64,000 bases of DNA from Lutraria lutraria (lineage: Eukaryota; Mollusca; Bivalvia; Venerida; Mactridae). The stretch is taken from the NCBI GenBank assembly GCA_964023205.1, contig OZ026850.1, positions 9,621,270 to 9,685,269 of the forward strand, given 5' to 3'. Position numbers and translations under genes: made by a program. The notes below the pieces were generated by a model. The model saw only the letters and a list, made by a program, of their open reading frames with translations, was not told the origin of the DNA and ran no database searches. Shown here piece after piece: positions 11,951 through 23,200 of this stretch; the first letter of the stretch is position 1, and each line of letters starts with the position of its first letter.

Positions 11951-12275
11951 TTAAAGCCCCATTAGCTTTTTAAATTTAGAAATACAGAACAATAGTAAAA
12001 TATAAAAAATGCATTTTATTTGCTCTGAAACATATTTACACAATGCCTTTCTTTAGCCACTTCTTGTAGAAATGATGTCAGACGCTTTTTCTTGTTTTTT
12101 GCAATATCATTGAAAAAAATACTGTGCTATATTTCTATATGTACTTCGTGATTAAAAAAGAAAATTACGGTATGTTTTTATTGCAAGTAAAAGTAAATTT
12201 CACTGATAAGATATCTTTCTAGGTAAAATAAGACTTACTTTATTTTTAACATCCAAAATGCTAATGGGGCTTTAA
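11951..12275 (+). mobile_element. MITE with TTAA ends, copy 1
   Basis: TTAAAGCCCCATTAGC (11951-11966) is the exact reverse complement of GCTAATGGGGCTTTAA (12260-12275). TTAA at both outer edges fits a 4-bp TTAA target duplication, as in piggyBac-type elements, with AGCCCCATTAGC as the 12-bp TIR. The 325-bp unit is non-coding. A diverged second copy lies at 21990-22309. Confidence 0.8.
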
Positions 12276-15200
12276 AAGAATAGAAACACATATGCTACAA
12301 ACTTTAATAAGAATAGGCTATATTCAAGGAAAGTCATATTGTTTAAGATAGTAAACGCTCGCTTGTATGGCGAGGGTAAACAAACTCAATAACACGTCTA
12401 GAGGCTTGTACCTATATTCAAATCGATAATCATCATTGTCCGCATGTCGGACGAGAAACTTTAGAACCTATATAACCACTATTTAATTACATTACGGATA
12501 AAACACGTGACACCAGAAAACGGTCAAGTCCGGATTCATAATAAGTACTTTATATTCAAAACCGGAAAGCTGTAAGAATTTTTTCAATTGCATTTAGTAG
12601 GATTAATTTCAACAAAACACTTTTATTCATCATGCGCATATAAAATAGTAATTTGTTAGTTTACGCAAATTGTTCCTATATCTTAAGTGACAAATGTTTG
12701 CGAATCCAGAGCTTTTAACCTCTCTGATTTATAACATGATATAACAAAATAGTGTATCTCGTTAGCAATGTAAATATTGAAGTCTTCAAGAACTCTGCCA
12801 GATGTATCGATTCATTTAAATAACTTGAAACATTTCCGGATAGCTCAATTATCCGAAAGTATAGACACTGTTGACTTGATCAATAATCGGTCAAACACTG
12901 TTAACATGTTTAGCTTAATCATACCGAGGGTTTAATAATTAATGTTTCTGTAATTTAATAAGTTCTCAATGCGTTACAAATGTAAACAAAGTTTCCGACT
13001 TAATCGCGAATTCCTCCGCAGCGATTATCGATAAACAGCGAATGCGCCCGAATGAGAGGAGACGCCATATTATCTGGAATGTTTCAATAAAATGAAATGA
13101 GTTGTCATGCAAAATCGACCGGATCAATGAATCTGTCATATTTTGTCTTCGGTTTGTGACTCAAATTGCTACAAAATGCAACCTTCGTAAACATGATGCG
13201 CAGATTTGGGCGGGATACAACCAGATTATTTAGATTAACCAGTTTGAAAGTTAGGATAGGCGATTAGTGTCGTACAAAATTGAAAAAAAATAGTTAGGCG
13301 ATTGAGAAATGAATATATTAGAAATAAAATGCATATCAAAGCTTTTAGGTGTATATCCTAAATAATATCTACCACGAATTTGTATCGTTGCCAAATTTGA
13401 TACATACATAATTATATTTAAATATTCAAAACTCGCTGGCTGTGACCACATTTCCATTTTGTTATTCAAAATAAATTGTACGCGTCTTTGCTGTATAATT
13501 TGACTTAGATAAAATGTTTTTATTCTTACACAATCAATAGGAATTACATTTGAAATTGTTACTGTATATAATGGAATACGGAGTTGGTGTTCAAAAGTAA
13601 CACTGTAACATATTATGATTTTAATACAAAGAATGATTAAAATATATTTTCTGATATACAGTTAAGAATGAGTCTTGCCAATACGTCCGGTATGTGGTAT
13701 CTATTGTTATGCTAATGTTTTTCAACCTATTGATTTGAACGGGAATTTTAATCACAACGTCCGTACTACTGTTTTTATATACAATTCAAAAAAAATGCAA
13801 ATAGTGTTTTATTTTGCATATCTATTTTTATTTAAGATCAAACGGTCCGCAAATCATTGGATTAATAGATTCAAGAAGTACTAGTGATTGTACTTTTTAT
13901 GTAAATTTTATGCAAATGTGATCCTCCTTTAGAAAAAAATGCACGCTTAAAGCAGCATCTGAGGCTGTATAATAATTAAAGTTTAAAACAGTCATGTATT
14001 TATAACATGTTGGAATAATTACATCAGTATGCGTTCGTATTTTACTAAAAAAGAAATTATTTCAAGTTGACATAACGGCAAAATTATACAAATCAAACAC
14101 AGTTCAATAGCTATCTTTTGTATTAAGGCATTATGGTGTCATGGTAAAAAGTTGTTCATTTGTAAAATAGATACATTTTTTAAAGAAAATATTGAGTATC
14201 AAGAATACTTACTGTTAAATATCAATGCATTCAAATAATTATCCGATTAGTTGCTGTATCAAATAAATGATCTACTTCACACGTTATAAAAAATCAACAA
14301 GCATTTAAGAAATTATTATATTACTATGGTTTGTGATAGAAATGACTCCAGGAAAGGTACACGGGCGGTATAAAATCTTTAAAGGAAATGGATGATTGAT
14401 TTATTGGTTCCAAGATCCATACAGGGTAGTCTTAAATATTCCTTGTTTGTTTGCTCACCCCAAGACTCTAATATCAAGTCCTGGAACATTGTCAATACTT
14501 TGACAGAAAACGATTTGTTCTACACAAGTAAATACCTTGTTATTGCTGTCCTGGTGTATACAATAAAGATCCGCGTGTGTTTGTAGTAACAAACTTGACA
14601 CACACTTAGATAAACAATTAACTTTACAGCAATGTGTGTTTGGTTCTTTTTAATGGGTGAACGATTGTCTGGTCCGTAAAATATGGAGATATCTATGCTG
14701 TACTATGCTATGAAAATAAGACATGATAAACTGTCTTGATCGCTGTTTCGTATTATTGTTCTTTATGCAACACTTTTGTCAAATAGTGTTTTCGTCCTGT
14801 TTATATTTGTGCAAATACTAGTAGTTAGAAATTTAGAAATCTATTAAAAGACAAAATCTTGGCATCTGATATATTTGTTAGGACTCATTTTTATTATTAC
14901 CATTATTATGTAACATGTCACCATTGCAGTATCCTTGTATTTTGTTTCAGTAAGGGCAGTTGTAACCTAGTTAGACAAATACAAATGACATTGAAGGTAT
15001 TAACGTTATTTAACTTCATGAACTGTTGTATATGTGTATATAATTATGTATATAATAAAATTGCTGTACATTGCGTTCGTATGTAATGTTATTTGTTAGA
15101 ATACGGAGGCTTGTAATATTATTTATGTTAATTACTTATTTATATTTTGTATTTCGGTCTTTCTCATAGCTTCTTCCAAAACATCATCGCTCATAGTATT

Positions 15201-15700
15201 GCATTAAATGTTTTGCTTTTGTATATATTATATATATGTATGAGAATATGTTTATTTGTATATACACAAACATTGTATTTTTGTTGTACATGTTTTGATA
15301 ATGTGTTGTAAATACGTTGTCCTCATGGGCTAAATGACCTAATGGATTTGAAAAATAAACTTCTACATTTGTATCTATAAAATAGCTAAATCAATATCAA
15401 CTGCATTTATGAATAAAAAGATAACAATTTAAAAAAAGATAACAATTGAAATATATATACATGTATACGTAAACATGTTCTGTGGTTACCTAAGCCATAC
15501 TTCTTTTCTCTGTAAATGGCCAATGGTAAAAAGTATGTGCCTATTAGTTTTGAATAAATGGTAAATGATATGATAAAGTTTAGGAATGAAATTCACTATA
15601 TTAATAGAGTTATATCTATGTGTCTGTTCTGTTCTATGTCATATTTCGTATACTAAGACAGATTAATAGAAATGATAAAAACGATCAATACATCAGAATG
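12276..15700. other. Intergenic DNA, AT-rich
   Basis: No gene is supported. The open frames at 13251-13469 (-), 13675-13884, 14392-14586 and 14859-15086 have AT-rich, low-information translations without domains or splice sites. Confidence 0.4.
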
Positions 15701-15715
15701 GGACCTACAATTTAC

Positions 15716-15741
15716 CTGCGAAGAAGATGCGATGACGGTGT
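15716..15741 (-). CDS. Possible 26-nt microexon of the minus-strand gene
   Basis: On the minus strand a CTCTGATTTCAG acceptor is followed by 26 nt and a GTAAAT donor. Spliced to the exon at 8626-8746, the junction codon AG|A is completed and the reading is TPSSHLLRR followed by VMLKILYQLR. The continuous frame is suggestive, but a 26-nt match between splice motifs can arise by chance. Confidence 0.3.
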
Positions 15742-15999
15742 CTGAAATCAGAGAAGTCATCCTTACTAATGAAACCATTTATAGTTTTATAAAAACTAGA
15801 CCTTAGAGACTGCAATCGACATCGAAATCAGAGCAATGTAAAGACTTTCATACGTCATGCAATATGAGTAATGAAGTATCAAGTGTCAAACTTAATTGTT
15901 CGTTTCGTCGATATTTTATAAATCAGCTTGGCTGATAAGTAAATCTTATATATTTATCTACGTGACCAACGCCATGTGTTTGTGCCTAACCAATGGACA

Positions 16000-16177
16000 C
16001 TACTTCTGTGCCCAGATTGGATTGATCTGCGGTCACACAGCCTACAATCAACTGTCTGAAGTCATGCATGGTCCTTGTCAACGACGACCGAGACGAACAA
16101 CATCTCCGAAGACCTTAGAAAATATTGTATTAAACGTAATCAGCGATGGCATCCACCAGTTACTGACAAATTTGTAA
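16000..16177 (+). CDS. Coding-like segment, unidentified (possible terminal exon)
   Basis: A locally G+C-richer stretch is open to a TAA at 16175-16177. It encodes NGHYFCAQIGLICGHTAYNQ, then a basic segment (QRRPRRTTSPK) and an ordinary-looking tail ending HQLLTNL. A plausible acceptor (CTTCTGTGCCCAG) lies inside it at about 16016. The basic run could be a prohormone-type cleavage site, but no family is recognised and no partner exon was found. It may be a chance frame. Confidence 0.25.
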
Positions 16178-16182
16178 TAACG

Positions 16183-16340
16183 GGCACCTCCGAATAAAGA
16201 CCTCAATGTATATAAAGGTAATTCTTTTAAAAAACGCCATAATTGTCTATTTAGAACAAACTAACCTCCGACTAAAGACTATCTGTCAACAGAGACCAAA
16301 TTTATCTTTCCCAAGGATGGCTTTTGTTCACAGGTTTGGT
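16183..16340 (+). repeat. Interspersed repeat, family D, copy 1
   Basis: CACCTCCGAATAAA...TTTAAAAAACG-CAT...TTAGAACAAACTAACCT...GGATGGCTTTTGTTCACAGGT matches 31905-32070 in the same order (CACCTCCGAATAAA...CTTTAAAAAACGTCAT...CAGAACTAATTGACCT...GGATGACTTTGTTCACAGGT). Confidence 0.65.
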
Positions 16341-17772
16341 TCTGCCTTTCAAATATATTGTCGAAACATACAGAGTTTCTAGGCTTTGAAAATTAAACCA
16401 TGAATCTTGTGCCTTAAAGTTATTAAGAACAAGATTTAGATAATCAGGCATTGTAACATGTGGTGTTGTTATAAAAAACTTCCAAATTGTGTTCGTTATG
16501 CGAGTGAATCGAAAGCAAAGTCGATGCATTTTTCAACACAATGACATACCACGTAAAGGTTATCATAGAATGCCAAGAAAAGACAAGTTTGAATAATCAG
16601 ACTGGGTGCAGTAAAAACAGTTTTCAAGTTTGATATATCGATCTTTCATCGCTTTTTTATATCAAGATGCCGATAATATTTGTATGGTATTTCTGAAAAA
16701 TAGACGCAGATTCCTCAGACGTGTAAATAATGAAGTTCAGTGGTATTCAAAGCTCAGAGCTGCTAAAACCTTCTATGATTTAGTTCGGAAATATTTCAAC
16801 AAAGTTGAATTGATAAACGCGATCGGAGTTATACGCTTCCAGAGTTTGCCGAAATTGTCTGGCGTGGAGTTGAAAAATGTATCAAGCCTCGTTACAAACA
16901 AAAGCTGCAAACTTTAGCAACAAATAAAGACATTAATAATTATATACATATTCCGTCTGACTAAGACCTGGTAATCTGCAAGAAATGTTTCATTACTGAA
17001 AATCAATTTTCGTTTGTGGTATAAAAGTATAATGGTGTGGGTAGTTTTGTTGAACTGTAATATACTTTAGTTAGTTCATACTGTGCATACAATGGTATAC
17101 TATCTATGTCTGAAGATAACATTAATATGAAAATTGTGAAGTAGCAAATGTGACTGATTTGCGTGTTTGTTACCACGGCAACAACAGTTATTGTCGCTCG
17201 TGTTGTTGTTGTTGTTGTTGTTTGTATGGTGCCATTTCGAGAAATTAGACACAGTTGATAAAATTATTTTAATCTTCGTTTCGATTCTTGAAGCTTGTCG
17301 ATGAATGTTGATATTATGTTGACTAATAAGATTTCTTTCAACTTTTGAAATAATGACGCCCCGCTTTAAGTCCTATCACGCTCGGTATAATACGTGAGTA
17401 GAATAAGACGTTCATTAGATGCAACGTACCGAAAATACAATTTCATTTTGTAACCAGGGTGTTGATAATCCTCGATTCATCATTATAGTAGTGATCTATA
17501 TTGCCTTCTGACTCGGATAGCTTTATCCAATCCATTTGCTGAATTTATTTCCTCCCTCATTAGTTTTGATTAATGACTTGGAGGTTGCATGGTAGTCTGA
17601 TGCCATTCGTTTTTATGGGGAAATTTCCGCACAAATGAGTGGAGTTTTTTGTATGGAGGAAAGAAATGCAGGGTTGTATTACTGCAAAAACCTCCATAGA
17701 ACTTGATATTCATTAGATTACTGTCATGAGGTAACATTATAGAACACTGGTGTAGACAGCAACTAAATATAC
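16341..17772. other. Intergenic DNA
   Basis: Contains a short (GTT)n microsatellite at about 17201-17222. The frame at 16630-16917 is arginine- and lysine-rich but matches no family I recognise and has no splice context. Confidence 0.4.
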
Positions 17773-18040
17773 TCCAGGGAAATGACGGTTTTGTCAGATA
17801 ATTGACTGATATCTCGGGGAAATGACGGCTTTATCAGGGCAGCTACTTTATTGTAGGGAAATGTTTCTTTCATCAGTGAAGCGGGTACAAATATCAGGGA
17901 AATGACGGCAATGTTTGGGAAATGACGATAGTTTCATGGAAATGACAGTTGTAGCTATGTCATTACAATTATCCCGAGGAAATGACTGCATTGTAAGGAA
18001 GTTGACGGCTTAATCTGGCCATCTTATCCGAGAATTGACG
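17773..18040 (+). repeat. Decayed 20-bp tandem repeat, consensus near GGGAAATGACGG
   Basis: GGGAAATGACGG-like motifs begin at 17777, 17817, 17897 and 17917. Weaker versions fall near 17797, 17837, 17856, 17876, 17938, 17976 and 17997, all close to a 20-bp grid. TGACG is the best preserved part. About 13 units are visible, so this is an old minisatellite or a repeated site cluster. Confidence 0.7.
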
Positions 18041-18296
18041 ATTTGATCGAGCCGACAGCGTTGTTACAGATAATCTTAAGGACTTGGGTAGTGGAACGCT
18101 TAGTGAACCATATTACGATGATATCAAAGAAAGGTTACGGAGTCCATGAAATACACGAGACACATCAGATAAGCAAGGGAAATAATTTTTTATGACAGAG
18201 AAAATCACAAAATATAATCATGTTTATAGCGCTAACTTATTAGTGGTTTGTTATAGCGATTGTTTACTATTTAAATGAGATGGTCAATGTGCAATA

Positions 18297-18480
18297 AGGG
18301 CCGTGGTCGAGTTGTAAGTGTGCTCGATCTGTAATCCAGAGATCCAAGTTGGAATCACTAGCCACTAACCGTGAGATCGAATACTAGCCGGGACCAGTAA
18401 AATTACACGTATGAGGAAGGTGTCCAGCTAGCTTACAGAAAATCGATGGTTCTACCGAGGTGCACGTCCTTTGTCTTCCT
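18297..18480 (+). mobile_element. tRNA-derived SINE
   Basis: GGCCGTGGTCGAGTTGTAAG resembles a tRNA A box and GTGAGATCGAATAC a B box. The tail TATGAGGAAGGTGTCCAGCT...AATCGATGGTTCTACC closely resembles the tail of the copy at 20958-21120 (GGAAGAAGGCCTCATGTCC...GCTCGATGGTTCTAAC), so both belong to one SINE family. Confidence 0.65.
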
Positions 18481-18782
18481 CGTCTGTTTAACTTAAACGT
18501 TGGTGCGACATCAAAGCCCAGTGTAACATATATTAATCATGAGAGATATCATAATTTCTATGCATTATCCACTGAATCAATTACATATTTCATATCCGAG
18601 TTTTCCACGTGTAATACATCTTCTGAAAGTTCCATACCTGAATCACGACCTGTTTATTACATTCCGTGTGATACCTCGTACGTTATCGTCCTGTATTCAA
18701 CGTTTAACTTCATCCTTAGTCTATAAGTTGTCCTAGATCTAATGTCTGTACACTTTAGATGTGGCTCTGTTGCAAGTACTGG

Positions 18783-19019
18783 CCCCGAGGTTATAAAAAT
18801 TACTACCGATCTTCTAGATCAAATCTCAATTCCATTCTCAAAGTACATGTAGCATGGTTGAAAAGATACAGCTGATTAATATTTTAATACATGTTCAGAT
18901 TAATCATGATTTTACATTTGTGTTTCTGCTGCAGTTATATCATTTTTTTCTGGTCATAATTAGCTTGGACATATTAAAGTTAAGCTCGCAGACCGATGAT
19001 AAGTTTTATAACCTCGGGG
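18783..19019. mobile_element. MITE-like element with 16-bp perfect TIRs
   Basis: CCCCGAGGTTATAAAA (18783-18798) is exactly complementary to TTTTATAACCTCGGGG (19004-19019). Just inside, ACCGATC and GACCGAT extend the pairing imperfectly. The 237-bp unit is non-coding. Confidence 0.75.
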
Positions 19020-20138
19020 TATAATCTGGCTGACGGGAGACAACAGACAAGAATGTTGTAGAATATGAATGGAAATGTCCCTTCTGTAATGATGTCGAAG
19101 ATGAATGCTATGTTTTTTCTTGCGTAATTTGTACCACGATAAATGTTCTGCAGTCTATTTTATTTGATAAGGCTGCAAAAGTCTGAGATATATTTGTAAG
19201 ACTGCCAAACTAAGATAAACTGATGGTATTATACATCCATCTAGCTTGATACATTTATGTGCAAAACTTGATTTTATAGTTTAACACGAGAATTTCTTAC
19301 GTTCATAAATAAATATCGCATTATAGTATTGCTATTTATTTAATACTTAGAATGTTGCTCAATCTATTTTCCATCTGAGCGAAGATAATGGAAATTTTGC
19401 TGAAATTGCTTTAAATCATTCCTATTTTCTTTTGTTTTTTAACATATTATTTTCTAATTCTAGTTTAATGCATTTGCATAATTTTTTCTTACGTTAGTAT
19501 TATTACTTGATTCGTAGATTTGTCTACAATCATGTAATGTGCATGTGTCTATTTTTTTATTTTTTTTTAATGGGTGTAGTTTTTCGATGATATTTCAGTT
19601 ATATATGGTGGCCGGCTCACCTAACAAGTTGGACTGGACTGTTTTCTTACCAGCAATAATCTATCCTTGCACATGGAGGCTATTCTATTAATTTATACAT
19701 ACCGAGTAAATTATGCATGGCAACCGGTATATCATAATTATTATTAAGTTACGTGAGAGCAAACATGACTGGTTTTGGCGTTGTGGTGACTCGGTGTGGG
19801 ATCGCCGTATAAACCTGGTAAACATAAATATTACGCAGACGTTATAATTCACTTTCCTCTACTGTACAATGATATGGCTATATTACTGACATACAAGATT
19901 TTATCTCTTCTGACCAAAAAAGTAAATATCCAGCACAATTATGATCCTTTGTTTATTTACTTATCAAATCCGCTTTCATGTGTTCAGACGATAATTACGC
20001 GCTAGACGGGTCACGTGACAAATGTTTGTCAAATTCGTTCGTCTGCGCAATTAAACAGTATCTTACGACTTCAAGCTTCTATATAAAGGGTCGCTAAATG
20101 AATGGAAAATATAATTAGTACCTTTAGTCACACAACCC
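19020..20138. other. Upstream flank of the LIM-homeobox gene
   Basis: No exon was recognised. It includes a second TATA-like TATATAAA at about 20081. The frame at 19796-20005 has no domain. Confidence 0.4.
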
Positions 20139-20146
20139 TATATAAA
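20139..20146 (+). promoter_or_regulatory. TATA box candidate for the LIM-homeobox gene
   Basis: TATATAAA lies 57 bp upstream of the ATG at 20196. That would place initiation near 20170 (TTATCAGATA, initiator-like) and leave a short 5' UTR of about 25 nt, if exon 1 is the first exon. Confidence 0.45.
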
Positions 20147-20195
20147 CTGTGCACATCTCTTTTACTTATCAGATATACGACCATTGTACGGAATT

Positions 20196-20211
20196 ATGGC
20201 AGACACAAATG
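20196..20211 (+). CDS. LIM-homeobox exon 1
   Basis: ATG GCA GAC ACA AAT G followed by a GTAAGT donor. It is the only in-frame ATG close upstream of LIM1 that joins the next exon in phase (G|TA = Val). Confidence 0.75.
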
Positions 20212-23200
20212 GTAAGTACCTTGACTTTTTTTTTTACTTTTGATCCGTTTATTTAATAAAAATAAGTAGTAATCACCTCATTTTCAATTACAGAGATTTA
20301 CAAAAACATGAGCAAATTAATGTGGTATGGTATTTATCTAAAATGACATGTATTATGCGTTATAAGTCGGTACGTAGATATACAAATATATTTAAATATT
20401 TCTCGTTGTTGAAAACAATAGTGTTTCGATATGTATTCATCATCTGTCCAACTTATGATAAGATTATAGTTTATATTAACGAGTATCATAAAATAATGCT
20501 AAAAATAATAAAATAATAACTGAGTGTTGACCTTATGTTTGAAAGGCACGTTTTTATATGATAGGATTGTTGTAAGCTATACTTTGTCATCTTACTTTTT
20601 TCAGTACCTCCCGTGTGTACTCGTTGTAATAAATACATCTATGATGGAACTATCATACAAGTTAAAGGTGAACAATTGCATACCAACTGTGTACAGTGTG
20701 TAGTATGTACAACCACAATTACCGGAACATGCCATTTGAAAGACAATGATTTCTATTGCCGTACGGACTTCATAAGGTAAAAACATAGATTTATATTATT
20801 TATTTGATCTTTGAATATCAGTATATTAGCTCGTGACGAAAATGTGACCTTCACGTGGCTATTGGATCATGTTGTATAATGATAATATTTGATCGGAAGA
20901 TTTCATGAAATAACTATTTAAAGCCTTGCAGATTATAAGAACTACTACATGTAGTATGTGGCTTCCTATGTGGAATAGTTAGGGTCTCTGACTAGAAATC
21001 ACTAGCCCCACAGCACTGTGAGTTCGAATCGCACCCGACGTACCGGAAGAAGGCCTCATGTCCGGTTATCTTTCGGAAGCTCGATGGTTCTAACAGGCTG
21101 TACGCCTAGCCCCCCCCCCCCCACAGTCAAAGCTTGAGAAGTCGCCAAATGTCATCAGCTGTTTGGGCGATGTTGAAAGAGTCTTTCACATTGATAATGG
21201 TTTATATTTTAGACTACATGGATCAAAATGTACAGGCTGCCAAGAGATTATCTCACCATCAGAAGGCGTGCATGACATAAATGGAGGACTGTATCACGCA
21301 GCATGTTTCTCGTGCAGTACGTGTGCTCGACAACTTTGTACTGGCGACTTTGTCTACCTAAAGGATGACGGGAAACTTCTTTGCTCGCTTGATTATCAGC
21401 TGAGTACAACAACAGGTAATAAACGTGTGAATATCAGTGTTGTACCTTGTTAGCAAATCTCCAATATACGTCAGTCACGTACGTTATTGATAATTTACTT
21501 TTGACCTGTGTCAAGGACCTATACACATGTAATATATAAGTCCTTGCCCATACACAACGGATATCTAGCATTTTAAAAAAAGTTTGATTCACTAAATATG
21601 AAATTGTGTTTATAATTACATGATGGTTTGTACTTAGCACGTATGTCCATATGTGATGCGAACTTGGTTGTGGAACTAAAACATTAAAGGAAATAGTTAA
21701 GGGATTGTCATTTTGATAGACTCTCTGGTATTTTTACTTCATTGTTTTTGTCATCTTATATTTATGTATTTGCTGTAAAACATGTATTTGTTTTGATGCA
21801 ATAAAATATTTGTAGTTGTAGTTGTAGTTTAGCCTTTTTAGGAAGCTGAACCATAGGCCATCAAACCATTTTATTCGTTTTTTATCCATATAATTAAAAT
21901 AATTATTGTTGTGTAATGTTAACACGAAGTAGTATACAAATACCATATAGCAATTACCTATCTACTAATAGGGACACCCGGTATATAGAGACACTATTAG
22001 CTTTTTGAATTTAACAAATACATAAAATGGTAGTAAAATACAAGAAATATATTTCATTTGCTCTAAAACAATATTTACATAATGACTTTCTTTAGCCACA
22101 TCTCATAAAAATGTTGTCAGATGCTCTTCCATATTTTTTACAACATCATTTAAAAAATACTGTGCTACATTTCAATATAATTATTTCAATAAGAAGATTT
22201 CGGAATGTTTTTATTGCAAGTTCAAGTCAGTTTCACTGATAAGATAGTTATCTTTATATAGGTAAAATATGACCTACTTTAATACCCAAAAGGCTAATGG
22301 GACTTTAAAGATTTTAACAATTTAAAAGTTTTTTATCTCTCCATTTCTTTATCGTTTTTTCCCCTTTTATTATGCCATTTTTTTTTTGTTTCTATGGGCA
22401 TGGTAAATAAAATAAATTATCAGTACATCGGGGACAGAATGTATCAATGTTGTCAATTTATGCGGCATTTTCGATAACTTGTTAATCAGAAATCAATAGA
22501 TCGATAAAAATGTGTTAATATTTGATCCCTAAAGGGGCTAACTAGCTCGCTAGACATTCTGATTAGGGTAATTACCAGCAAACAAACGGATAGCTTCGAC
22601 TTTAATCGTTGTTACTACGTCTCGCACGTTTATTGTGTTCTAATCTGCATGTCCTGATAAAGTGATTAAATTATTATCTCGATTTACACTTGAAATGTCA
22701 GAAACTTAAAATGATATGTCGAGTTCTTTTGAAGTACATTTAATACATACTCCGGCTTGGATTAACAGATAATGTCATTAATGAAAAATATTCTTCGCTT
22801 AAGGCTAAGCGATGCTCCCTGTCTATATAATACCCGCTTGAACCATTTCTCTTAAACCTGCCGATTATCATTACATGTTCCATCAAATATTTTTGTGATT
22901 GCTACGAATTTCCTTCGCTTGTTCAAAATAATTATACCTTGTGAAGGGCGATCAAAGCATTTAAACCCGTAGACTATCTAAATATGTATGTTCTTGAATG
23001 CTTTATCATAAACCGATATTGAGGTTTTTATTTCATCATCGCTTTTAGAACAAATATGTTGTTAACCTGTATCATAAGATAAGTTTCATTTTGAGTCGGC
23101 ATGACAACAACAGAATAACATGTGCTCTGTAGAGCTTTTAAACCGAGTATGAATCATATAAACCTTCTTGTTCTCTCTTTAATCGCAACCACTTAGTTCT

